NCBI GenBank assembly: GCA_949948775.1
Contig: CATLHC010000021.1
Coordinates: 1 to 40,386 of the forward strand
DNA length: 40,386 nt
Direction of reading: 5' to 3'
DNA from: an uncultured Oscillospiraceae bacterium
Lineage (GTDB): Bacteria; Bacillota; Clostridia; Oscillospirales; Oscillospiraceae
The position numbers were made by a program, and so were the translations under genes. Positions within the stretch are counted from its first letter, which is position 1; each line of letters starts with the position of its first letter. This document shows, piece by piece, positions 1-7,281 of this stretch. The notes under the pieces are model-generated. The model saw only the letters and a list, made by a program, of their open reading frames with translations, searched no databases and had not been told where the DNA came from.

Positions 1-414
1 GCCGCAGGCAAGGACCCCAAGAAGGCCCACCAGAAGAAGAAGGACAAGGAGCCCGGCGTGGACCTGTCCGCCAGCCGGGAGGGCCTGCGGGCCTATGCCC
101 GGGGCCGGGCCTATGACCCCAACCGCTATCCCGTCACCCCCTACTGGGACCCCAACGGACCCGCCAAGCCCGCCGAGGAGGAGTCCGCCGGGCTGACCGA
201 GGAGGAAAAACAGATCGTAGCCGAGTCCAATCCTGAGCTGGCCGCCCAGGTGGAGGCCGCGGAAAAGGCTGAGGCCGCCCAGGAATTTGTCGCCGCGGAG
301 GAGACAATCACGGTCCAGGGCGTACTGAACGACGCTCAGGCCCCGAAAGAGGAGCAGGCCGCGGACGGCGGGGACTATGAGGAGGCCTACGCCGAGGACG
401 ACGAGGAAAAGTAA
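1..414 (+). CDS. yidC: C-terminal tail of a membrane protein, probably YidC/OxaA insertase (5' end outside window)
   Basis: The frame is open from the first base to the TAA at 412-414, so this is the 3' end of a longer gene. What is visible is a hydrophilic tail: a Lys-rich stretch (KKAHQKKKDKEPG), a Tyr/Arg/Pro segment, then a long Glu/Ala-rich acidic run ending in DDEEK. No membrane segment or catalytic motif lies in the window. The YidC call rests mainly on context: khpB/jag follows 48 bp downstream, as in the conserved yidC-jag pair, and clostridial YidC proteins often carry charged cytoplasmic tails. YidC inserts and folds membrane proteins alone or with SecYEG. Any other membrane protein upstream of jag would fit the visible residues equally well. 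Confidence 0.6.
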   Translation, partial: AAGKDPKKAHQKKKDKEPGVDLSASREGLRAYARGRAYDPNRYPVTPYWDPNGPAKPAEEESAGLTEEEKQIVAESNPELAAQVEAAEKAEAAQEFVAAEETITVQGVLNDAQAPKEEQAADGGDYEEAYAEDDEEK

Positions 415-462
415 ATTGAACCACCGGATTTCATTCAACACTTGACAAAGGAGTGCAGTTTC

Positions 463-1254
463 GTGCTGAAATATATGGAATTCACCGCTAAGACGGAGGA
501 TGAGGCCATTGCCAAGGGGCTGGCCCATCTCGGTCTGGACCGGGACGACGTATCCGTTGAGATCTTGGAGCGGGGCAAGACCGGATTTTTGGGTATCGGC
601 TCCGTGCCCGCCAAGGTGAAGCTCACCTACGAAGCTCCCGATGAGCCCGCGTCTCCCATTGTGGAGGAAAAGTCCGCTCCCGCGCCTAAGCCGGAAAAGC
701 CCGCCGCGCTGAAAGCGGAGCGACCCGCGCCCAAGCCCCGCAGCGAGGCCAAGCCCGCGGCGGAGAAGCCCGCCCCCAGGAGCGGACCGGCGGACGACGA
801 CGTGGCCGCGGCCATCGTCAAATTCCAGACCGGGCTGTTCGAGCACATGGGTGTGGAGGCTGTCTCGGTCGTCACGCGGGAGGGCGATACGTATCAGGTA
901 GTGCTGGAGGGGGAGAACATAGGCGCCCTCATCGGCCACCGGGGGGAGACCCTGGACGCCATCCAGCAGCTTACCGGCTATGCCGTCAACAAGGGCCGCA
1001 GCCACCGGGTGCGCATCCATGTGGACGCCGAGGGCTATCGGGCACGGCGGGAGGAATCGTTGAATCGCCTGGCCCGCAAAACGGCGGGCAAGGTGGTCAA
1101 GTACCGCAGAAACATCACCCTGGAGGCCATGAACGCATACGAGAGGCATGTCATTCACACGGCTCTGCAGGATTACCCCGGCGTGTCCACCTTCTCCACC
1201 GGCACCGAGCCCAACCGCCGCACCGTGGTGGCCTACGACCCGGGAAAGATGTAA
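463..1254 (+). CDS. khpB: RNA-binding protein KhpB (Jag): Jag_N, KH and R3H domains
   Basis: About 263 aa. Residues 1-50 match the Jag N-terminal domain (MEFTAKTEDEAIAKGLAHLG, then a KTGFLGIGSVPAKV segment). A Pro/Ala/Lys-rich linker follows, then a type II KH domain with a GxxG-like turn (GENIGALIGHRGETLDAIQ) and a C-terminal R3H domain (RNITLEAMNAYERHVIHTAL). The family binds RNA with KhpA and affects cell elongation and division. I chose the GTG at 463 because AAAGGAG at 447-453 lies nine bases upstream; an in-frame TTG at 442 precedes that ribosome binding site and is unlikely. mnmE, often next in this neighbourhood, is absent, and mnmG lies 26 kb away. Confidence 0.92.
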   Translation: MLKYMEFTAKTEDEAIAKGLAHLGLDRDDVSVEILERGKTGFLGIGSVPAKVKLTYEAPDEPASPIVEEKSAPAPKPEKPAALKAERPAPKPRSEAKPAAEKPAPRSGPADDDVAAAIVKFQTGLFEHMGVEAVSVVTREGDTYQVVLEGENIGALIGHRGETLDAIQQLTGYAVNKGRSHRVRIHVDAEGYRARREESLNRLARKTAGKVVKYRRNITLEAMNAYERHVIHTALQDYPGVSTFSTGTEPNRRTVVAYDPGKM

Positions 1255-1258
1255 GGTC

Positions 1259-1304
1259 CTTACTTTTTCTTTGGAAAAGAAAAAGTAAGCAAAAAGAAAC
1301 TTTA
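1259..1304. repeat. Hairpin repeat, class 2 copy 1 (forward)
   Basis: A 31-base hairpin (CTTACTTTTTCTTT paired with its complement around a tiny loop, 1259-1289) is followed by the conserved tail CAAAAAGAAACTTT. It sits just after khpB and may also act as its terminator. Related copies are at 1468-1515 (inverted), 6190-6233 and 30643-30745. Confidence 0.85.
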
Positions 1305-1467
1305 AACCGTTACGAAAGCAGGAAAAAATCGGTATAATTCTGCTCGGCAACGAAATGAGAGTAATCCGTGTAGAAAAAATTATATAAATCATATTTTAAA
1401 ACGGGGCAGAAACAAATCAGTTTCTGCCCCGTTATGAAAACAGCGTTTATGAACAGATAGAAGCTTG
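1305..1467. other. AT-rich spacer between two inverted hairpin repeats
   Basis: This stretch is clearly more AT-rich than the flanking genes and has no plausible ORF. Its first half (CGTTACGAAAGCAGG, then GGCAACGAAATG) resembles the segment after the repeat at 30643, so the repeat unit appears to extend about 100 bp. A clean hairpin at 1401-1432 (13-bp stem, ACGGGGCAGAAAC and its complement, loop aaatca) lies in its second half. Read on the minus strand that hairpin is followed by TTTT, so it could terminate minus-strand transcripts. Confidence 0.6.
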
Positions 1468-1515
1468 AAAGGTTCTTTTTTTGCTTCCTTTTTTCTTTGA
1501 AAAGAAAAAAGGAAG
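1468..1515. repeat. Hairpin repeat, class 2 copy 2 (inverted)
   Basis: The order of parts is reversed relative to copy 1: an AAAGGTTCTTTTTTTG tail first, then the hairpin (CTTCCTTTTTTCTTT at 1484-1498 pairing with 1501-1515). The stem carries TTCC/GGAA where copy 1 has TTAC/GTAA, so pairing is kept although the sequence differs. With copy 1 it forms imperfect inverted ends around a unit of about 255 bp. Confidence 0.8.
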
Positions 1516-1538
1516 AATACAAACGTGGAGGAATGAAT

Positions 1539-2171
1539 ATGGAGATCAGCGTACTGCGGCTGGGCCAGATCGGCACTAACTGCTACATCTTTCGCAAAGA
1601 GGGCGGGTACAAATGCGGCATTGTGGACCCCGGCGACCAGGGGGAGCAGGTGGCCCGCTGGCTGGTGGACAAGGGGCTGGAGGCGGAAGCCGTCCTGCTG
1701 ACGCACGGCCACTTTGACCACATTCTGGGAATTCCCGGCCTGCGGGAGGAGTGGCCCGGCCTTCCCGTCTATTGCCACCCCTCCGATCTGGGGGAGGGAC
1801 GGAGCACTACGGGCCTGTTTGGCGAGACCTTCCCCACCGTATCTTCCTTTGGGGATATCACGCCCTATTGGGAGGGGGATGTGGTGAAGGTGGCGGGCGT
1901 GGATGTGGAGGTTTTGGAGACGCCCGGCCACACCCCCGGTTCGGTGACCCTGCGCTCAGAGGACGTGCTGTTCACCGGAGATACCCTCTTTGCCGGGTCC
2001 ATGGGCCGCACCGACCTGCCCGGCGGCGACGAGGCCGCCATCATGAAGTCCCTGAAGCGGTTGGGGCAGCTGGAGGGGGATTACCAGGTGCTGCCCGGCC
2101 ACGAGGAGCGCTCCACCCTGGAGCGGGAGCGGAAAACCAATTACTGCCTCAAGGCAGCCATGGGCCGCTGA
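1539..2171 (+). CDS. MBL-fold metallo-hydrolase (glyoxalase II-like, YqgX type)
   Basis: About 210 aa, the usual length for the short single-domain glyoxalase-II-like family. Metal ligands are visible in order: THGHFDHILG (the HxHxDH motif), TPGHTPGS, FTGDTLFAGSMGRTD and the final LPGHEERS. These bind two metals, usually zinc or iron; activity on S-lactoylglutathione-type thioesters or another small ester is inferred. The start at 1539 is preceded by GGAGG at 1527-1531 with a seven-base gap; the longer frame to 1497 would run through the hairpin repeat and the ribosome binding site. hemZ starts two bases after the stop, so the two are very likely co-transcribed. The true substrate cannot be read from the sequence. 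Confidence 0.88.
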   Translation: MEISVLRLGQIGTNCYIFRKEGGYKCGIVDPGDQGEQVARWLVDKGLEAEAVLLTHGHFDHILGIPGLREEWPGLPVYCHPSDLGEGRSTTGLFGETFPTVSSFGDITPYWEGDVVKVAGVDVEVLETPGHTPGSVTLRSEDVLFTGDTLFAGSMGRTDLPGGDEAAIMKSLKRLGQLEGDYQVLPGHEERSTLERERKTNYCLKAAMGR

Positions 2172-2172
2172 G

Positions 2173-3696
2173 ATGTGGATCTGGTTCACCGAGCACAACT
2201 GGCCCTGGCACCCAGAGCGCTACCGCTTCCCCGTGGAACAGATGCTGCTGACCCTTTTCCCCGGCGAGAAGCCGGAGTACCCGTCCGCCCTGCCCTCCGG
2301 CCTGCGCGGGGAAAAGGGCGTCATGATCGCCCTCAGCCGGGGGGCCAAAAAGGCCGGCGTGAGCGTGCTGGTGAAGCTTGGGGACAGCTGCCGGAACGGC
2401 GTGGTCCGTTTCCCCGCCGAAAAGCTGGACGAGTCGGAGGAGGCGGTGTACCATACCGTGTCCCACGCCTTGAAGCAGGCGTTTTACAAGGCCGGGACCG
2501 CCCTGCTGGGCCATGAGCTGCCCTGGGGATCGCTCACCGGAGTGCGACCGGTCAAGCTGCCCACAAAGGCCATGCTGGCGGGGAAAACGGCGAGGCAGGC
2601 GGAGCGGGAGCTGCGGGAGGTGTACCGCGTGTCCCCGCCCCGGGCAGCGCTGGCGGTGGAGTGCGCCCAGGCGGCGCTGGACGTGAAGCGGGGGCTGTCT
2701 GCGGACGGGATGGCCCTGTACATCGGAATCCCCTTCTGCCCCACCCGGTGCGCTTACTGCTCCTTTATCTCCGCCGACGTGAAGCGGTCGCTGTCGCTGG
2801 TGGAACCCTATGTGGACGCGCTGTGCCGGGAGATCGAGCTGGCCGGAGCGCTCCTTCGGGAGCGGGGCCTGCACATCGGCTGCGCCTACATGGGCGGCGG
2901 CACGCCTACCACGCTGTCGGCGGCACAGCTCCACAGGGTGCTGTCCTGTGTGGAGAGCTTTCTGCCCATGGAGCGCTGCGGCGAGTTTACCGTGGAGGCG
3001 GGCCGCCCGGACACCATCACGGCGGACAAGCTGGAGATGTTGAGAGACCACGGTATCCATCGAATCTCCATCAACCCACAGACGATGGAGGACAGTGTGC
3101 TCCAGGCTATGGGCAGGGCCCACACCGCCGCCCAGATCGAGGAGGCCATGGCCCTGGCGCGGCGGCATTTTGACGGCATGGTGAATATGGACCTCATCGC
3201 TGGGCTGCCCACCGACGCCCTGGAGGGCTTTGCGCGCACCCTGGACCGGGTGCTGGCCATGGAACCGGCCAATATCACGGTTCACACGCTGGCGCTGAAA
3301 AAGGGCGCCCGGCTCACGGAGGAGGGCGGCGGGCGGTGCGCCCCCGAAGTGGTGGAGGCCATGCTGTCCCTTGCCGGACGCAGGCTGCGGGAGGCGGGGT
3401 ATGGACCCTATTATCTCTATCGGCAGAAATATATGTCCGGCTCCCTTGAAAACGTAGGCTGGACCAGACCCGGCGCGGTGTGCGCCTACAACATCGTGAT
3501 GATGGAGGAGCTGCAGACCGTGCTGTCCCTGGGGGCTGGGGGAGTGACCAAGCTGGTGGATCCGGATATGAGAAAAATCACCCGCTTGTCCAACCCCAAA
3601 TATGCCAAGGAGTATCTGGAGAGCTGGGACAAGATTGCCGCCGGAAAACAGACCGCCGCCGATTTTCAGGCGGAGCTGGCCGGCCGGGCGAAATAA
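2173..3696 (+). CDS. hemZ: HemZ-type coproporphyrinogen dehydrogenase-like radical SAM protein
   Basis: A 507-aa protein of normal HemZ length. The radical SAM cluster motif CxxxCxYC is at Cys189, Cys193 and Cys196 (IPFCPTRCAYCSF), followed by the GGGTPTT segment that binds S-adenosylmethionine. The N-terminal ~175 residues are the HemZ-specific extension. HemZ/HemN-like proteins are annotated as oxygen-independent coproporphyrinogen III oxidases, but members of this superfamily also act as haem chaperones (HemW) or other radical SAM enzymes, so the reaction is an inference. No other haem-pathway gene is in the window. The ATG lies two bases after the MBL hydrolase stop and is probably translationally coupled to it. 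Confidence 0.85.
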   Translation: MWIWFTEHNWPWHPERYRFPVEQMLLTLFPGEKPEYPSALPSGLRGEKGVMIALSRGAKKAGVSVLVKLGDSCRNGVVRFPAEKLDESEEAVYHTVSHALKQAFYKAGTALLGHELPWGSLTGVRPVKLPTKAMLAGKTARQAERELREVYRVSPPRAALAVECAQAALDVKRGLSADGMALYIGIPFCPTRCAYCSFISADVKRSLSLVEPYVDALCREIELAGALLRERGLHIGCAYMGGGTPTTLSAAQLHRVLSCVESFLPMERCGEFTVEAGRPDTITADKLEMLRDHGIHRISINPQTMEDSVLQAMGRAHTAAQIEEAMALARRHFDGMVNMDLIAGLPTDALEGFARTLDRVLAMEPANITVHTLALKKGARLTEEGGGRCAPEVVEAMLSLAGRRLREAGYGPYYLYRQKYMSGSLENVGWTRPGAVCAYNIVMMEELQTVLSLGAGGVTKLVDPDMRKITRLSNPKYAKEYLESWDKIAAGKQTAADFQAELAGRAK

Positions 3697-3720
3697 AGTG
3701 CGAAAATCACGGGAAAGCTC

Positions 3721-3749
3721 TTGACTTTAAGGAATTGGATTGATATACT
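3721..3749 (+). promoter_or_regulatory. Sigma-A promoter of the rplU-prp-rpmA operon
   Basis: TTGACT at 3721-3726 and TATACT at 3744-3749 are separated by exactly 17 bases. This is the clearest promoter ahead of rplU and leaves an untranslated leader of roughly 90 bases. Confidence 0.8.
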
Positions 3750-3756
3750 ATCAAAG

Positions 3757-3840
3757 CCGCTTTGAATGGGTGTGGTATGTCCACGGCAAAGAGGGACACG
3801 CTCCCCGCCCCCGACAGCGAGCCCGTAATAAAGGAAAGGA
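3757..3840 (+). promoter_or_regulatory. 5' leader of rplU, possible L21 autoregulatory leader
   Basis: The leader is GC-rich and can form short hairpins (for example GTGGTATGTCCAC near 3772-3784). Firmicutes commonly have a structured L21 leader at this place, which is the basis of the suggestion. I cannot confirm the family consensus by eye. Confidence 0.35.
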
Positions 3841-3848
3841 GTGCAGAT

Positions 3849-4160
3849 ATGCACGCGATCATCGAGACCGGCGGCAAGCAGTACAAGGTGGCCGAGGGCG
3901 ACACCCTCTACATCGAGAAGCTGAATGTGGAAGCCGGTGAGACCGTCACCTTCGACAAGGTGCTGGCCGTTTTGAACGACGACAACGCCAAGTTCGGCGC
4001 CCCCACCGTGGACGGCGCCTCCGTCACCGCCAACGTGGTGAAGAACGGCAAGGGCAAGAAGGTGCTGGTGTTCAAGTACAAGCCCAAGAAGAACTACCGC
4101 CGCCGTCAGGGCCATCGTCAGCCCTACACCAAGGTGGAGATCACCAAGGTCAACGCCTGA
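3849..4160 (+). CDS. rplU: 50S ribosomal protein L21
   Basis: 103 aa, full length. Recognisable from [18 protein letters not shown] at the start and the basic [19 protein letters not shown] segment that contacts 23S rRNA. The ATG at 3849 has AAAGGAG at 3835-3841 with a seven-base spacer; an in-frame start at 3762 would lie in the leader and is not supported. It is the first gene of rplU-prp-rpmA, the standard Firmicutes order, driven by the promoter at 3721-3749. Confidence 0.97.
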   Translation: MHAIIETGGKQYKVAEGDTLYIEKLNVEAGETVTFDKVLAVLNDDNAKFGAPTVDGASVTANVVKNGKGKKVLVFKYKPKKNYRRRQGHRQPYTKVEITKVNA

Positions 4161-4170
4161 GGGAAAAGCA

Positions 4171-4518
4171 ATGACCACCGTCACCTTCCACAGCGGCTCT
4201 GAGCGGATCGACGGCTTTGTGGTGGAGGGACACAGCGGGTACGCCGAGGCGGGCGCGGACATCGTGTGCGCCGCCGTCTCCGCCGCCGTGGGGCTCACCG
4301 AGTGCACCATCAACGAGGTGCTGGGCCTGGGGGCCCCGGTGAAGGCCCGGGAGGAGACCGCCCGCATCTCCCTCAAGCTCCCGGTTGGGCTGAGCGAGGA
4401 GAACGAATATACCTGCCAGAATTTGCTGACGGGCATGATGGTCTACCTCCAGGCCATGGCGGAGCAATATCCCGAATATCTCATCGTTTTACTAAATGAT
4501 GAAGACGAAAAGGACTGA
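4171..4518 (+). CDS. prp: Ribosomal-processing cysteine protease Prp
   Basis: 115 aa. The family's catalytic pair is visible: His21 in GHSGYAEAGADIVCAAVS and Cys33 in the same segment. Prp removes the short N-terminal extension of ribosomal protein L27 in Firmicutes and related phyla. The gene lies between rplU (10 bp gap) and rpmA (36 bp), its conserved position. Its substrate motif is present in the L27 encoded next door, so gene and substrate confirm each other. Confidence 0.93.
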   Translation: MTTVTFHSGSERIDGFVVEGHSGYAEAGADIVCAAVSAAVGLTECTINEVLGLGAPVKAREETARISLKLPVGLSEENEYTCQNLLTGMMVYLQAMAEQYPEYLIVLLNDEDEKD

Positions 4519-4554
4519 AATCCTTAACCTTTGACAGAAAGGACGGAAACGACT

Positions 4555-4839
4555 ATGCTGAAGCTCAATATCCAGTTCTTCGCCCACAAAAAGGGCGGCG
4601 GCTCCACCAAGAACGGCCGTGACTCCCAGGCCAAGCGCCTGGGTGTGAAGCGCTCCGACGGCCAGTTCGTGCTGGCGGGCAACATTCTGGTGCGCCAGCG
4701 CGGCACCCACATCCACCCCGGCGTCAACGTGGGCAAGGGCAGCGACGACACCCTGTTCGCCCTCAAGGACGGCAAGGTGAAGTTCGAGCGCCTGGGCAAG
4801 GACCGCAAGCAGGTTTCCATTGTGGAAATCGCGCAGTAA
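4555..4839 (+). CDS. rpmA: 50S ribosomal protein L27 with cleavable N-terminal extension
   Basis: 94 aa. It starts [20 protein letters not shown]: residues 1-10 are the extension removed by Prp after the FFA motif, leaving the mature glycine/lysine-rich N-terminus that reaches the peptidyl transferase centre. The ATG at 4555 is chosen because it begins exactly at this extension; the frame opens with a TTG at 4531 that would add non-homologous residues. A strong terminator follows at 4851-4883. Confidence 0.97.
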   Translation: MLKLNIQFFAHKKGGGSTKNGRDSQAKRLGVKRSDGQFVLAGNILVRQRGTHIHPGVNVGKGSDDTLFALKDGKVKFERLGKDRKQVSIVEIAQ

Positions 4840-4850
4840 GATTTGCCGGA

Positions 4851-4883
4851 AAGCCGCAAACGGGGGACCGTTTGCGGCTTTTT
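4851..4883 (+). terminator. Rho-independent terminator after rpmA
   Basis: A perfect 13-bp stem (AAGCCGCAAACGG with its complement, loop ggga) runs directly into a T tract. It separates the ribosomal-protein operon from obgE, so obgE depends on read-through or on a promoter I did not find. Confidence 0.9.
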
Positions 4884-4901
4884 GTTGAAAAGGAGGTCTT
4901 T

Positions 4902-6185
<1,284 letters not shown>

Positions 6186-6189
6186 GGGC

Positions 6190-6233
6190 CTTACTTTTTC
6201 TTTGAAAAGAAAAAGTAAGCAAAAAGAAACTTT
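6190..6233. repeat. Hairpin repeat, class 2 copy 3
   Basis: The hairpin CTTACTTTTTCTTT-GA-complement (6190-6219) plus the CAAAAAGAAACTTT tail are nearly identical to the copy at 1259. It begins five bases after the obgE stop and is followed at once by the terminator at 6236. Confidence 0.85.
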
Positions 6234-6235
6234 TA

Positions 6236-6266
6236 GGGGCCTGTCCATTCGGACAGGCCCTCTTTT
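6236..6266 (+). terminator. Terminator hairpin after obgE
   Basis: GGGGCCTGTCC (6236-6246), loop attc, complement at 6251-6260, then TCTTTTAT. A close copy in the same orientation follows the XRE gene at 6925-6960, so the two-gene cassette between them is bracketed by direct repeats of this terminator. Confidence 0.8.
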
Positions 6267-6576
6267 ATCCTTTTGGCACACTGATGGGATAGGCCCATCC
6301 CAGGACCCGGCTCCTCTCCAGATCGAACCAGCTCCCGTCCCCTGATTGGTGGGAATAGGTCCCGTTTTCATAGGAAAACATATCGAAAGCCACCTCATCC
6401 ATGACAGGATCATAGAATTTGAGCAGGACATAGCGGGCATCCTGCGGCGGCGTGTCGGGAGAGCGCCAGGGTATGATAGTGACCTCGTCCATACTCTGGA
6501 TCCCCAGGATATCCATCAGCTCCTGCTCCCGGCTCGCGTCATATAAAAGCTGTTCCGTGCCGTCCCAGATACGCAT
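6265..6576 (-). CDS. Hypothetical small acidic protein, divergent from an XRE regulator (cassette 1)
   Basis: 103 aa, not recognised. It starts MRIWDGTEQLLYDASREQEL and is rich in Asp, Glu, Trp and Tyr, with no membrane segment or signal peptide, so it is probably soluble and cytoplasmic. The ATG at 6576 is preferred over an in-frame GTG at 6588 because AAGGTGG lies about eight bases upstream of it. A good minus-strand promoter (6624-6652) and two palindromes (6594-6612, 6647-6665) lie between it and the divergent XRE gene, so repression by that regulator is likely. Its function is unknown; an immunity, antitoxin-like or effector role would be speculation. Confidence 0.65.
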   Translation of the reverse strand: MRIWDGTEQLLYDASREQELMDILGIQSMDEVTIIPWRSPDTPPQDARYVLLKFYDPVMDEVAFDMFSYENGTYSHQSGDGSWFDLERSRVLGWAYPISVPKG

Positions 6577-6593
6577 TGCGATCCCCACCTTAA

Positions 6594-6612
6594 TGACATC
6601 TAGTAAATGTCA
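6594..6612. promoter_or_regulatory. Palindromic operator-like site 1, cassette 1
   Basis: TGACAT-7-ATGTCA, a perfect six-base inverted repeat, part of a direct repeat (TAATGACA...TAAATGTCAA) with the site at 6647. It lies downstream of the minus-strand promoter, where a bound repressor would block transcription. Confidence 0.6.
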
Positions 6613-6623
6613 ACTTAATAGCT

Positions 6624-6652
6624 AGTATAGCATAAACTCTCCTTAATGACAA
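6624..6652 (-). promoter_or_regulatory. Promoter of the cassette 1 small gene
   Basis: Read on the minus strand: -35 TTGTCA (6652-6647), 17-base spacer, -10 TATACT (6629-6624). The -35 overlaps the palindrome at 6647-6665. Confidence 0.7.
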
Positions 6653-6665
6653 CTACTAAATGTCA
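6647..6665. promoter_or_regulatory. Palindromic operator-like site 2, cassette 1
   Basis: TGACA-9-TGTCA, a second copy of the site at 6594 on the same strand, 53 bases away. It overlaps the -35 of the minus-strand promoter and ends 14 bases before the XRE start codon. Confidence 0.6.
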
Positions 6666-6679
6666 AAGAGGGTGGGGAT

Positions 6680-6925
6680 ATGTTCAAAAATAAGAGTCCT
6701 GACGGCAGGTTGAACCTGTGTGGAAAAAATGTGGCCCGTCTGCGCATGGCTATGCAACCAAAGGTATCCCAAAACGACTTGGCGGGCCTGTTGCAGCTGG
6801 CTGGGCTGGATCTGGAGAAAAACGCCGTCCAACGCATTGAGAGCGGCCAGCGCTTTGTGACGGATATAGAATTAAAAAAGCTGGCGGAAGTGCTGGGTGT
6901 GTCCATAGAGGAGTTGCTGAACTGA
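6680..6925 (+). CDS. XRE-family helix-turn-helix regulator (cassette 1)
   Basis: 81 aa, essentially one HTH_XRE domain: NVARLRMAMQPKVSQNDLAGLL gives the first helices, then NAVQRIESGQRFVTDIELKKLAEVLGVSIEELLN closes the fold. It has no effector domain, typical of small self-contained repressors. It is preceded by a GGTGGGG-type ribosome binding site and the direct-repeat palindromes, which are its probable binding sites. A terminator begins on its stop codon. It is one of three similar XRE genes in the window with a small divergent partner. Confidence 0.85.
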   Translation: MFKNKSPDGRLNLCGKNVARLRMAMQPKVSQNDLAGLLQLAGLDLEKNAVQRIESGQRFVTDIELKKLAEVLGVSIEELLN

Positions 6926-6960
6926 AAGAGGGCCTGTTCATCGAGACAGGCCCTCTTTTA
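6925..6960 (+). terminator. Terminator after the cassette 1 XRE gene
   Basis: A 13-bp stem AAAGAGGGCCTGT with its complement, loop tcatcgag, then TTTATTTTT. Closely similar to the hairpin at 6236-6266. Confidence 0.85.
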
Positions 6961-7020
6961 TTTTTGATACGCGTACGGGCTGGGGCGATCTGCCGGCAGC
7001 CCCGAGCCGTGCGGTGCACG

Positions 7021-7276
7021 AACTCAGGCGCAGTCCAATAGACCTGACCCGGTCCAATGACGGGATACCGGCGGCAGCACAAATAGGAGCATCTGGGTCG
7101 AAAGCCACATGCGCCGGAAATCTATGCCCACCCGCCGTATAGGGCGTCCCCCGTAACAGGGGGGTCTCGGGGGGAGGCCCGACTGTGAACATGGCCCGCC
7201 CTTGGGGCCGTGTTCACCCGGAGGGCTTCCCCCTGAGCGTGTCTTTGGTTCCTTTCTGCACGAGCAGAAAGGAACG
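7021..7276. repeat. Composite structured repeat, copy A (full length)
   Basis: Three modules. The 5' part has conserved words ACTCAGGCGCAGT, CCGGCGGCAGCACAAATAGG, GTCGAAAGCC and GCGCCGGAA, then GGCGTCCCCCGTAA. The middle is a long interrupted hairpin: CTCGGGGG (from 7166) pairs with CCCCCTGAG (to 7237), and an inner stem GTGAACA/TGTTCAC (7185-7191 with 7211-7217) is unique to this copy. The 3' part is TCTTTGG then hairpin GTTCCTTTCTGC-acga-complement (7248-7275). It fills most of the gap between the XRE gene and the ClC gene, whose 3' end is six bases away. A separate small hairpin (GGGCTG near 6977 with CAGCCCC) precedes it. Confidence 0.85.
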
Positions 7277-7281
7277 CCCTT

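Noticed and set aside
1401-1432. Possible CRISPR-like or tandem repeat in the AT-rich spacer
   Set aside because: It is a single hairpin; there is no regularly spaced array here or anywhere else in the window.
6938-7192. Minus-strand ORFs within the composite repeats (also 31551-31763 and 37812-38063) that share words such as GAPICAAAG
   Set aside because: The similarity follows from the shared DNA repeat; outside those words the three frames diverge and no common start or ribosome binding site is present. Stem changes fit structure better than coding.
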